Assembly: GCA_004802725.1 (NCBI GenBank)
Contig: SGPM01000066.1
Span: forward strand, 33,078 to 97,077
DNA: 64,000 bases
Reading direction: 5' to 3'
Source of the DNA: Antrodiella citrinella
Taxonomy: Eukaryota > Basidiomycota > Agaricomycetes > Polyporales > Steccherinaceae
Part shown: piece after piece, positions 11,671 to 21,462 of the stretch
Numbering within the stretch: the first letter of the stretch is position 1
How the letters are laid out: every line of letters begins with the position of its first letter
The notes under the pieces: generated by a model
Databases searched by the model: none
What the model was told of the DNA's origin: nothing
What the model saw: the letters and a program-made list of their open reading frames with translations, nothing else
Translations under genes and position numbers: made by a program

Positions 11671-14600
11671 CTATAGCTGATGCTCTTTGCGGTATGCGAA
11701 CAAAATTTCCGGAGCATTCCGAAGCTCTCGCGCTGTCATCCATTCATCGTGCAAAGGGGAGTATCCGATCCACCTCACCAAGTACATCATCGCCTTCTTC
11801 GTCTTGTTGTACTTGTGCCCGACAATCTTCTCTACTTCTTGATCGTCGTCGGCTGGTCGCAATGCTCGCAAATGCATGGGCAGGGTATCCCTTGTCCCAA
11901 ACTCGTCAGGGGAACGGTTGAAGGCCTTGAGATGCTGCAGATTGAATACCGGACTCCCTGGGTATTCGGGGCCTAACCGCAGGCGGTAAGTATGCTCGTT
12001 GATGCGTTGCTGCACCTCGAAGGGCCCAATCCAACGCTGGACTAACTTCCCTCCTTCGCCTTTAGATTCCACCCACTCCAATGAATGGGGATTCACAAGT
12101 ACGAGTTCGCCCACCGAAAACTCCATGGCTCGTCGACCTTTGTTGTACGACTTAGCCTGCTTCACCTGCGCCTTAGCAACTGCGAGACGCGCACTCTCCA
12201 ATCGAACTTTCGCCGTGTCTGCGTACGCCTGTACGTCTTTCGACATGTTCTGCACTCCTGCGAGGAAATAATCGAGTGGGGAGCGCGGTTCAAAGGTGTA
12301 GATGAGGGAGTAAGGAGTACATCCTGTGGAGTTGTGGGTCGTGCTGTTATAAGCATGCTCGAGGAATGGTAGCCATTCTGCCCAGGAGGTGCGATCACCC
12401 GCCACATAGGCTCGCAGCATTATCTCCAAACGTCGATTGACGATCTCCGTTTGTCCGTCATGTTGAGGATGGTGCGAAGACGATAGCATCATCTTGACCT
12501 GCAGTAGTTTCGCTACCTGTCGCCAGAATTCGGATGTCCATCGTGGATCTCGATCACTGATTATGTTCGTAGGCAGGCCAAAACGACATGCTACATGTCG
12601 TACGAACAACGCCGCAAACCCCTCCGCATTGAGACCAGTAGTAGTCGGTATGAACTGGGCGTGTTTGGAGAGTCGGTCCACAATCACCAAGATTGCGTTG
12701 AAATCGTTGGACCAGGGAAGATTGACAATCAGATCCATGGAAATCGAATCGTACGGCCGAACTGGTATAGGATTGGGGGTGAGCCGTCCATATCGGCTGA
12801 AGGTTGAAGGCTTTGTCTTCTGACAAATGTCGCATGTCTTGCAGAAACGGTCCACATCTTTCTTCATTCGTGGCCAGTAAAACCGACTACTCAACAACTC
12901 CCATAGCTTCTCCGGACCCGCATGAGCTGTCACGTACGCGGACTGATGAGCGTCAGCAAGAACCTCTGCCTGCTCTGGTTTCGGCACACACAGTCTCGGT
13001 TGGAAATCCGCATCTCGGAAGAAGAGCAGCCCTCGGTCGTCTTTGAAGAAGCGGAATGCGGGATCCCAGGAGTCCGCATTGGAGTGTTCACTCTCCCATC
13101 TTTGGCGGAATGCGGGGTCCTTTCGATAGCCGTCCACATATCGTTTCAATATGTCTGACGAGAGCTCTATGTGAATCATCGGTGGTCGGTGAGTGGCTTC
13201 CCATAACTTTTGGACTTCGTACGGATCACCCGCCGCCTGAGTCCCTTCTTCGGCAGCATGATGGCTCGAGCCCAACTCGAACTCGGCTTCACTAGGAGGC
13301 GAGGCTGGAGGAGTCTTCGTTCCGTTCGTCCTTCGTTCGGTCTCACTGCGAGTAAGAACATCGTAGTTCTTCCGGGTTGTGCGACGCTTACGACCAACAG
13401 CCTGGACCTCTCCTGTCATGTCCAGCACATCACGGAAGTTCTCGATTCGCGCCAGGTTGGCCATGCGAGGGGCTGCCGCCGTCTGAGCAATATCTTCCAT
13501 CTGCTGCATGAGCTCTTCGTCTGTTTTCAATGCCGGAAAATCATCGAACACTGGAGATGTATGTTCGGGGGGAGCTCTTGGCAAACGCGATAATGGATCC
13601 ACGTTGCTGTGTTGTCGACCAGGACGATGTACAATCTCTAGGTCCGGTGCGAATGCTGAGAAGACTGTTCCCCAAGCGGATAAGCGTTTGTTGGCGTTCT
13701 CATAGGTTCGTGCCCATTGTAGCGCAGCATGGTCCGTCACTAACACTGTCTTCTCGCCTTCTACAAATGGCTGGAACTTGACTAAGCCTTCTTTCGCCGC
13801 CAGCGCCTCTCTCTCTGTAGCAGAGTATCTCGTCTCTGCATCTTTGAACGTCCGAGACCAGTACCCGATGACACGCTCGACATGTACTATGGTGTCATCC
13901 ATCTTCGTCGCCCATCGACCCGGCTCTGGAACGTCCACCACTTTGGGAGAGGCAGAAAAGGCTAGTCGAGGTAAGGGTTTCCCTTCCTCGTGCATTTTCG
14001 CCAAGCGTTCATATAGCTTGGTTCCTTTTAAGTCCCCAATCTTGATAGGTTGGACCTGCTGTAACGCGCAGCCTAGTGCTTCGTCGGAAGCGTCCGTGTA
14101 GAGTCTGTACGGTCGTCCCTCTATAGGGTGACCCAAGATAGGAGCGTTCTGTAGAGCTTTCTTTGCGGACTCGAAAGCATGCTCCTGTTCCGCGCCCCAA
14201 TGCCATTTCACGCCTTTCCGTAACAGCTGGAATAATGGGGCCGCAATGCCGGCATAGAAAGGAATGAAAGACGAGAAGTATACCACCATTCCCAAGAATG
14301 TTTGTAGCTGCGAAAGCTTCTCTGGGCGGCGGACCTCACTGATAGCGCGTACTTTCTCCGCATGAGTAGACAGTCCCAGACGCGAAACCTTGTGTCCCAG
14401 AAGCAGGATGGAACCGTAGAACAGGTGACATTTCGGTGGCGAGAGAGTGAGGCCTGCGTCTTCGACAGCTTTCAGTACCTGATCGAGATGCTGGATGTGA
14501 TCCTCGTAAGATTTAGAGTAGACCACGATATCGTCAATGTATACGAGACAGAAAAGCCACAAGTAAGGTGCCAAGATGCTCTGCATGGTTCGTTGAAAGA

Positions 14601-16056
14601 TGGATGGCCCGTTACGCAGCCCAAAGGGCATTCGACGAAATTGAAATAGACCTTTGTGCGTGCGGAAAGCAGTTTTCTCTATGTCCTCTTCCGCCATTTC
14701 AATCTGCGTGAATCCAGAAAGAGCATCTAGAGAAGACAGAACCTGGGCTCCTGACAAAGCACTGAGTATTTCATTTTGTCGCGGAATGGGAAATTCATCT
14801 GGGATAGTCATCGTGTTGAGCTTACGGTAATCCACGCAGAACCGCGGCTTGCCGTTGCGATAGATGATGACCACGGGGGCACTCCAAGGGCTCTTTGACG
14901 GCTCGATCACTTCCTGCTCAAACCACTTCTCCAGTTGCTCCTCAATAACCTGTCGCTTGGCAGGAGATGACGCATACATGGGCACTGCTATAGGCTGGGT
15001 ACCTTCCTTGGTACGGATGTTGCATCGCGTCTCCAAGTGTCCCAGACGGCCGTCAAATCCAAAGGCTTTGATTCGACGTTTCAACATAGCGAAAGCTTCT
15101 TCTCGAAGGTGTTCTGGTAAGTCACCCACATCCAGGATCTTCTCCAAATCTTTGGACAGATACACAGAGCTGTCTGCTACTTCAGCCGTCTTCGGGCCCC
15201 AAAGTTCAGGTTCAGCAGTATGATCCTTCCCCGGAGGAGGCTCTGGTTCCAACGGGGCATCAGAAGGCGGTAGCCGCACCTCTTGAGGATGAGATACACC
15301 TTTCTCGTCCATCCTGAATACCATGTAGGATTCTCGATCTAGCTCGGACACTTCACGCTGTCGAAAAGCTTCGATAATAGCCGAATAGCGTGCAGAGACT
15401 TGTTGCATGCTCTGAAGATGCTCTGCGTCGACAGGATGCTCCAGTTGCGTTTCTGGATCAACAAGCTGTCCGAGTATGTCGCCTTGACGTATCATTCGTG
15501 GTCGATTGGACGTATTGGCAACTGGTACAATAGGAAGCCTGGCGGATATCAGGACGTTCGGCACTGCAAAGAAGTCATCCATTCCTGAGTTCAGCAACGT
15601 CTTCTCTACCATCCATTCCTTGTCCTCGTCAAAGTACCCTGTCACCTTCACTGATTTGCACGTGTTCGCAGGGATCCGAACATCACAGGCAGCCCGCAGT
15701 AGTTTCTTGTCCTGACGAGAAATAGCACGACGCCGACCACGATCTGCACGGGATCGCTTGTGTAGCTTCGCTTTCACGAAGGATTGTGTGTGTGCGGCAC
15801 TTCGACGCAGTCTGAGATATTCCGCTGTGCGGGCTACGTTCTGAGCTTTGGCGTGGTATCCTGAGTCCCCGAAGGTCACTATCTTACCTTGGGTGACGCT
15901 TCGGCGAATTCCAATCTCATAGGTCTCCTGGAAGTCCTCCCCAAGCAGAACAGGAACCTGCATGCCTGGCAGTACACACACCATACAGTGATCTAAGTCG
16001 TATTTCACATAATACCGAAGGTGACCTAGGTATGTGTGATATGTGGTAACGGACAC
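11671..16056 (-). mobile_element. Ty3/Gypsy chromovirus, 5'-incomplete
   Basis: The element is defined by an uninterrupted pol with reverse transcriptase, RNase H, integrase and chromodomain. No gag zinc knuckle and no protease DTG/DSG motif were seen upstream; instead there is a palindrome-rich repeat array. Flanking LTRs could not be paired, so the boundaries given are those of the coding part. Confidence 0.85.
11671..16056 (-). CDS. pol: Gypsy-type Pol polyprotein (RT-RNase H-integrase-chromodomain)
   Basis: One open frame of up to 1461 codons. The first ATG is at about 15984; the frame is open from a GTG at 16056. Order from the N-terminus: a stub that resembles the end of a retropepsin (VPVLLGEDFQ); an Arg-rich linker; reverse transcriptase with FCVDYRKLN and VYIDDIVVYS; RNase H with LYTDASDEALGCAL, an ATEREALA block and VTDHAALQW; integrase with an H-x-H-C-x2-C zinc finger (CKTCDICQK) and a DDE core (SMDLIVNL, IISDRDPRW, HHPQHDGQTEIVNR); and a C-terminal chromodomain (VEKIVGHKY, YLVRWIGYSPLHDEW), which guides integration into heterochromatin. 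No stop or frameshift was found, so pol may be recent. The missing protease core and gag suggest a defective or non-autonomous copy, unless upstream exons were missed. Confidence 0.95.
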   Translation of the reverse strand: MSVTTYHTYLGHLRYYVKYDLDHCMVCVLPGMQVPVLLGEDFQETYEIGIRRSVTQGKIVTFGDSGYHAKAQNVARTAEYLRLRRSAAHTQSFVKAKLHKRSRADRGRRRAISRQDKKLLRAACDVRIPANTCKSVKVTGYFDEDKEWMVEKTLLNSGMDDFFAVPNVLISARLPIVPVANTSNRPRMIRQGDILGQLVDPETQLEHPVDAEHLQSMQQVSARYSAIIEAFRQREVSELDRESYMVFRMDEKGVSHPQEVRLPPSDAPLEPEPPPGKDHTAEPELWGPKTAEVADSSVYLSKDLEKILDVGDLPEHLREEAFAMLKRRIKAFGFDGRLGHLETRCNIRTKEGTQPIAVPMYASSPAKRQVIEEQLEKWFEQEVIEPSKSPWSAPVVIIYRNGKPRFCVDYRKLNTMTIPDEFPIPRQNEILSALSGAQVLSSLDALSGFTQIEMAEEDIEKTAFRTHKGLFQFRRMPFGLRNGPSIFQRTMQSILAPYLWLFCLVYIDDIVVYSKSYEDHIQHLDQVLKAVEDAGLTLSPPKCHLFYGSILLLGHKVSRLGLSTHAEKVRAISEVRRPEKLSQLQTFLGMVVYFSSFIPFYAGIAAPLFQLLRKGVKWHWGAEQEHAFESAKKALQNAPILGHPIEGRPYRLYTDASDEALGCALQQVQPIKIGDLKGTKLYERLAKMHEEGKPLPRLAFSASPKVVDVPEPGRWATKMDDTIVHVERVIGYWSRTFKDAETRYSATEREALAAKEGLVKFQPFVEGEKTVLVTDHAALQWARTYENANKRLSAWGTVFSAFAPDLEIVHRPGRQHSNVDPLSRLPRAPPEHTSPVFDDFPALKTDEELMQQMEDIAQTAAAPRMANLARIENFRDVLDMTGEVQAVGRKRRTTRKNYDVLTRSETERRTNGTKTPPASPPSEAEFELGSSHHAAEEGTQAAGDPYEVQKLWEATHRPPMIHIELSSDILKRYVDGYRKDPAFRQRWESEHSNADSWDPAFRFFKDDRGLLFFRDADFQPRLCVPKPEQAEVLADAHQSAYVTAHAGPEKLWELLSSRFYWPRMKKDVDRFCKTCDICQKTKPSTFSRYGRLTPNPIPVRPYDSISMDLIVNLPWSNDFNAILVIVDRLSKHAQFIPTTTGLNAEGFAALFVRHVACRFGLPTNIISDRDPRWTSEFWRQVAKLLQVKMMLSSSHHPQHDGQTEIVNRRLEIMLRAYVAGDRTSWAEWLPFLEHAYNSTTHNSTGCTPYSLIYTFEPRSPLDYFLAGVQNMSKDVQAYADTAKVRLESARLAVAKAQVKQAKSYNKGRRAMEFSVGELVLVNPHSLEWVESKGEGGKLVQRWIGPFEVQQRINEHTYRLRLGPEYPGSPVFNLQHLKAFNRSPDEFGTRDTLPMHLRALRPADDDQEVEKIVGHKYNKTKKAMMYLVRWIGYSPLHDEWMTARELRNAPEILFAYRKEHQL

Positions 16057-16725
16057 CAGCTGACGTGGTACCTAGGTATGTGTCTCTTGTATCCGCCGAC
16101 ACCATACCTGAGTATGTATATACTGAACCGGCTGCTATTCTGTGTATAGAGGGTGTCATGTTCGACTCACATCTCGGCTGGTAGCAGGTATGTACCACCC
16201 GTTTCAGCCGACAAATACCTAGGTATGTTTTCATCAAGTCCGCCGAGGATTAGCTTCATCGTCTGCAGAACAAATGACTCACAACTCGGCCGACACTCGA
16301 ACTTGAATACATAGGTACGTTGTTATCAGGTCGGCCGCCGATGACTGTCTTGATCAACCTCAGGACCCCCTCACAATTCGGTCGAATCCAGGTATGTGTA
16401 CTCTCATCTCGGCGGACAACTACCCAGGTAGCTATTGACTGATTCCGCCGCCAGACCTTCATCCACTCACATGCCTTGCCGCGGGAGCATACCATGGTAC
16501 ATATCCAATGGTTCGGCTGACCTCCGACTTTGTGCGGTAATTCGAGTAAGTGTCTCTCATTCGAGCTGAATTGCATCGTTCTGACTTCGGCATTCTCAAG
16601 ACCACAGCGGACTTGGGGGTGGGCATGAACCAGCCTCCATTCACCTTGTACCCAGTGAGACATGTACCTTTGAAGGTACAGCGCGCACTCATAACTTCAC
16701 TTTGAGAGAGGGTACCATGGTTGTT
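16021..16725. repeat. Degenerate array of ACCTAGGT-like palindromes and TCGGCCGA motifs
   Basis: Exact ACCTAGGT occurs at 16024, 16070 and 16217. Related cores are ACCTGAGT (16106), AGCAGGTATGT (about 16182), ACATAGGTACGT (about 16308), CCAGGTATGT (about 16388), ACCATGGTAC (about 16491) and ACCATGGTT (about 16713). TGTACCTTTGAAGGTACA at about 16663-16680 is a near-perfect hairpin. Between them, CTCACA followed by TCGGC(C/T)G recurs near 16166, 16278 and 16370. The unit is roughly 90-110 bp and strongly diverged. The array sits directly 5' of pol, where gag and protease would be expected. Confidence 0.6.
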
Positions 16726-16838
16726 TTGTATTTAACGAAGACAAAACACATGTATTCTTTAATGCACGCAGTGCGTAGAAGGCAATGGATCAATGTATTA
16801 CAACAAAAATACGAACGGGTGCATCTCAATGACAAAAG

Positions 16839-18014
16839 TTAGTCGCGCAGCTCTTGGAGACGATATCGAAGGTTTGCAGAAGTCAGTGCGACTTTCTGCA
16901 TCTCGAGTGATTCTTGCTCCAACTCCTTCAGCAACGCGCGTAACATACGCACCCTCACTTTCTTCGGCTGGCTGACACTGTGAGCGATCCACCCAATTGC
17001 ATACTCCACAAATACATCATGCATTGCGTTGGGCAGGTAACGATGAAGACGGTAGGTTGGCGACGCGGGAGGTATGACAAGAGGCTGGTAGTCTGGACCA
17101 GCGCGGTGTTCCGCGCCAAGAATGGGTGGCGGAACCGTCGAAGGATCCAGTGGATCAACATCGGGCACTATGATGGTTGAGGGGAAGAGACAACTCTGAC
17201 GAAAAAGAGTGGACTTACATTCTGCGCCGGCCGCTTTCATGATGTGCACCATATGGAGCCAGTACGGGTGCTGGGGGGGCGTGTCTTTGGACGCTTTCCA
17301 CGGGACCGTGTGTGCCACAGACCGCAGTTCCTCCATATCTACATCGCTGTGGATTTCCGAAGGGGATGGCGGTACGGGAGACGACNCGTCAAATTGCGCG
17401 GTGAAGCGCATTGAGTGTGATCTTGTAAAGTCAAACCCAACTTGGGAGCGGGGGGGTGACCTCAGCAGATCGGGTCGACCGGACGCGGTTGAATCTTCAG
17501 GAGTGGATAGTAAGCGCAGAGGTAAGGGAACGATCTTGCGAGGTTCGGTTTGCTGAAGCATGGGTCCAGAAAGCGGCATCGGTACCGGCTTGCGACTCTC
17601 GAGCTGCGCTAGTCCATTGCCAGGCAGCGGCATCGGTCGATAATCAGTCGACTGAGATGATATTGGCTCGACATCTCTCTCAAGAGGGAGCGGGACTGGG
17701 CGCCGAGGTTCGATTGGCAGACCACCACCAGGCAGCGGCATGGGTCGATAGTCGGACGACTGGGACGATATGGGTTCAGTTGCCACAGCGAGCGGAAGCG
17801 GCATTGGACGACGCACGTCGGTGGCCACAGCGAGCGGAAGCGGCATCGGACGACGCACGTCTTCCTGCATGCGTTCCCCAGCCTCGAAGCTCAAAGTCGA
17901 CNAAAGGGAGGTTGCCTGAGGGATGGCCTTGGNTCTCAGCGGAAGTGGAACCAATGGACGCGTTGCCGATGGTGTCACGTCAACTGTGGGGTCTTCGGAG
18001 GGTGAGGATTTCAT
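16839..18014 (-). CDS. Unknown protein with RPMPLPL repeats
   Basis: The frame of up to 391 codons begins MKSSPSEDPTVDVTPSATRP and carries three codons made ambiguous by N bases. About eight copies of an (R/Y)(R/K)P(M/V)PLPL motif occupy the N-terminal half, including an exact 42-bp tandem duplication near 17784-17866. A Ser-rich linker follows, then an acidic stretch (SDVDMEELRS), then a segment with a probable 51-bp intron (GTAAGT near 17220 to CATAG) that joins KAAGAE to LPDVDPLDPS. The C-terminus is a predicted amphipathic helix (MLRALLKELEQESLEMQKVA). No family was recognised. The divergent position beside the Zn2Cys6 gene, and pol nearby, suggest a transposon-associated gene pair. Confidence 0.5.
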   Translation of the reverse strand: MKSSPSEDPTVDVTPSATRPLVPLPLRXKAIPQATSLXSTLSFEAGERMQEDVRRPMPLPLAVATDVRRPMPLPLAVATEPISSQSSDYRPMPLPGGGLPIEPRRPVPLPLERDVEPISSQSTDYRPMPLPGNGLAQLESRKPVPMPLSGPMLQQTEPRKIVPLPLRLLSTPEDSTASGRPDLLRSPPRSQVGFDFTRSHSMRFTAQFDXSSPVPPSPSEIHSDVDMEELRSVAHTVPWKASKDTPPQHPYWLHMVHIMKAAGAECKSTLFRQSCLFPSTIIVPDVDPLDPSTVPPPILGAEHRAGPDYQPLVIPPASPTYRLHRYLPNAMHDVFVEYAIGWIAHSVSQPKKVRVRMLRALLKELEQESLEMQKVALTSANLRYRLQELRD

Positions 18015-18252
18015 AGCGCACTAAAGAGCTATAGGGGGAAAGCGCATTTAGTATACAAAAATCAACTGGATACGACTCGGGCATACCTGGGTGCGCTTGG
18101 ACACGGTTGACGTTGCTGGCGGACGGGAGAGAAGATAAACGCCAGGCGTGTAACGATACACACGGTCACGTGTCTTTGTTGAATAGACGCGTGAGAATTA
18201 TTAGCCACTCGATCGCACTTCGCGCTCATGACCGTGTCTCCCCATCTTCGCA
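18015..18252. promoter_or_regulatory. Shared divergent promoter region
   Basis: These 238 bp lie between the opposed start codons at 18014 and 18253, so both promoters must be here or overlap. No clear TATA box was picked out. Confidence 0.4.
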
Positions 18253-21200
18253 ATGGCCTCCAAACCCACCATCGACTTTGACGGCTTCGACCCCTTGGAG
18301 AAGGACCTACTCACTGCCGCGGCGCGAATAGTGGAAGCTCTGCGCCGATGCCCCGCTAAGTCTGATCCAACTTTCGTCGCATGGGAGTGTAGGTTCTACA
18401 AAGAGGTTGTGAGTACATGCTACACCCCTGCTATCCTTCAGTCGCGCTGACGATATACTCAGATATCTGCCTCTGAATTGGAGCAGGGCGCCACCACACA
18501 TCGCGTTCACGCGATTATCGCCTCCGCCATGGTCTGCTATAATCGGGCCCAGAACGACAGTAAGAAATTGGATATTACGACGATCTCGGTGGACGACCCT
18601 GGTGTTAGTGCCCTCTACTATAAGGAGATGCCTGAAGGGATCGCGCTCGGGGAAAACTGTTGGTGGACCACATTTCGTGAGTAACCTGATTGTCATGATT
18701 GGGGCGCGGTACTCACATTCGTTCGCGCATAGCTACGCTGAAGGAGAAGAGAGACATTGTGCCAAACATTGGTGAGTCTGTTGTTATGCGAATTTCTCGC
18801 CATACTCATGAGAGTCAGTGCGCAATCGTCTGAACAAGCTTGCGTCTTCATCGAATGCGGCTTCAGGAAGTTCTACGATCACTGCAGCTACCACCAGCGT
18901 CCAGGGTACGGAGGGAGCAGAATCAATGGCTGGGATGAAGAGGAAATGGGAGATTGGTGCAGAGGGCAGGATCGGTGATGAGGTCTTAGCTGGCGACAAG
19001 GGGAAGGGGAAGGGGAAGGACGAGGACGAGATGAAGAAACCACCACTCAAACGTACTCGAAAGCCCCCCAAGCGTACAGACGACGACACAAAGGACACTG
19101 CCCCTATCAAAGCAGAATCCAAACCCCCTCGACGCGCGATACCTGCAAAGCCGAAGAAGACAAACATTCGGCTCACCAGTGATCGAGTTGGCCCGCCTCC
19201 CAAGCTGACGTTTGAGGACACGGCGCGGATCGTGGTCGCGTCACACATTGGTCCTGCACCACCTGATCAACAGCTTACCCTTCCCGCCACCCCACCTTTT
19301 GACGATCTCGATAGACCTGGGTACTTTGAGGTTGAAGAGCCGACGTTTGAGGTTCCGATCACCTGTAGAGGGCTCACAGGTGTCGCGGTGTATGAGGAGG
19401 CCCGTGAAGGCAACGCTGGTCCATTCGAAGACAATGACACCCTCAATCAGTATGGTTTACCTACGCTTTTCACTTTGGTGAGTCGCATACACCTATACTT
19501 GTACAGCAACTGACCTTCCAGTTCTAGCCTAACGGATGCCAGCTGTGTCAGAATGCGGGCGTCCCATGTCAGATGATGTGTGGCGAGACTCACCACTGTC
19601 TGCGCTGCAGATCGAAGAAGAAGGGGTGTCCCGCTGTCGAGCCTTTCAAGGACGATGATGTGGGTATCGCTCACGCCCTGGCATGGGAGCTGAGAAAGCA
19701 CGGTCGCGAGTTCACAGTCGTGGTGCCAGCACTTGCTTCTCGTGTGCTTTCCAAGCAGCGTCGCGCGAAGCTGCGCCATAGTAGTGCTGACGACGAACAT
19801 GTGGAAGACATGGAAGATGTGACCACCCCACTGCCCGCAGATCAGCCCTCTACCTCGTCATACCGACGTTCTGCACGCGCAAAGGGCAAAGACAAGGCAA
19901 CTTCTGCTTCCACCTCCGCTGTACGTTTCTCCGCATCTCCTGCAAGGTCGCGCCGAGGGTCTGTTCCCAGGACAGTCTCCGCCGGTTCTTCCAAGAGTAA
20001 GCTCGTTTCACTCATATCATGTAATATCATATGCTAAGCCAATGAAGGTCCCGTTTCGCAGGTCATGTTGGACCAGAAAGCCCTCGCCCCAATACCGGAG
20101 CATCGTTCAATTCAGGTGGCAGAGCATTTGCACCCTGCTATTCCCAATCTGGATGAGCCAACAGCCAGCACAGGTGAGTCGATACACATATATCTACACC
20201 ATTTGAGCTCATCATCATACAGTATCAGATCCTCTGAATCACCCGATGGCTCCTTCCTTCCAGGCTCCTTCAACTATGGTCTCCGGGCGAGGCAAAACAC
20301 CCACATTGCCCACCCCAGACGGAACGATCGATATCGTGTCCAACGAGATCACGTCTACCAGTTTCACCTCCAACGCGATCGCCTCCACCAGCATTGTGTC
20401 TAACGAGGTCGTGTCTACGAGTGGGGTGTCCAACATGATCAAGTCTGCCAGCGCGGTATCCGACCCGATCGCGTCTACCAGCAGCACGTTGAACATAATC
20501 ACCCCAACCGACAGCAAGTCGGACGCGACAGGCTCCACCGGCGGCGCGTTGAACAGGATCGGGTCTATGAGCGAGGGGTCCAAAGCGATCGCATCTACCG
20601 GCGGCGCGTCGAACGTAATCACCTCAACCAACAGCATATTCAACGCGACAGGCTCTGGCGGCGGCGTGTCGAACGGGATCAAGTCTACCAGCGCGTCGAA
20701 TGATATGGGCTCTACCGACAGTAGGGCCAATGCGACGGGTTCCACCAGCAGCATGTCCACCCCGATCGACGACTCTGCCAACCCTGAGGTGATTCCTATG
20801 GACATAGAGAGTGCGCCTCCCGCGGAGACACCTTCTGCGCATCGCGCTGCTTCCATCCCGAACGACCAGGTAGTCGCCATGGATATCGACCCTATTGGAT
20901 CGACTGATAAATTCCTCTCGGCCGACGACGCTTTCCCCAACCACTTACCTCATAGTGCCGCTGCCTTGTCCAGTGACGCACCTCACATCGAGGGCTCCAG
21001 TGTTGACACTGCAGTCTCCACAGATTTGGCGGTCCCTGTTGCAGCTCTCGACGGCAGCCTGGCGATGCAATCCTCTGTGATGGTCGACAGTTCTCATGAA
21101 GAGACCGAGGCACCGAGACCCGGTGACAATATGTTCCTTCCTCCAGAACCAACTTCCAGTCTGCCAATCAATACCACGGTGTCCACATCTGACCGCGCGG

Positions 21201-21376
21201 TGACCGGAGTTGATGGCGCAGTGACCAGCTCAGGCAGTGGAGCAGACGATGTAGACAGCACCCCAGCAACGCGCCTAGGCAGAGAGGTTGTCGCCTCAGA
21301 CGCGGATGGTCGAGCAGCGCTGACAGAGAGTGCAACACCACATCAGCAATTCCCGAACGGTGCTTTACGTGCTTGA
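18253..21376 (+). CDS. Unknown protein with internal Zn2Cys6-like cluster and decapeptide repeats
   Basis: Start ATG 18253 (MASKPTIDFDGFDPLEKD). Exons join through short introns near 18406-18461, 18676-18732 and 18772-18817, then a long basic exon with GKGKGKDEDEMKKPPLKR. An intron (GTGAGT...TTCTAG, about 19480-19527) leads to cysteines spaced C-x2-C-x6-C-x3-C-x5-C-x2-C-x6-C. Without the fourth Cys this is the exact Gal4-type Zn2Cys6 spacing, C-x2-C-x6-C-x9-C-x2-C-x6-C. The cluster lies mid-protein, not at the N-terminus as in most fungal regulators. The 3' exon encodes about 14 decapeptide repeats and a Ser/Thr/Asp-rich tail and ends inside an inverted repeat. It may bind DNA; a transposon-linked gene family is the other option. 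Confidence 0.6.
20336..20775 (+). repeat. 30-bp coding minisatellite (decapeptide repeat)
   Basis: About 14 tandem units of 30 nt encode variants of SNxIxSTSxV, for example VSNEITSTSFT, SNAIASTSIV, SNEVVSTSGV and SNVITSTNSI. Units keep frame, so expansion and contraction are tolerated by the protein. Confidence 0.85.
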
Positions 21377-21462
21377 CAAGTGCTTTATATGGGCTTAACG
21401 GCAGAAGCGCCGGTCTAAAGCACCAAAAAGCACCAAAAGCACCATTTGGGGAATTGCTGATG
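21341..21462. repeat. Short inverted repeat (MITE- or hairpin-like)
   Basis: CATCAGCAATTCCC at 21341 is followed by GGTGCTTT. It is matched in reverse by AAAGCACC units and GGGGAATTGCTGATG ending at 21462. The arms are about 26 bp and flank about 70 bp with further AAAGCACC copies. The left arm encodes the last residues and lies just before the stop codon of the preceding gene. Confidence 0.7.
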
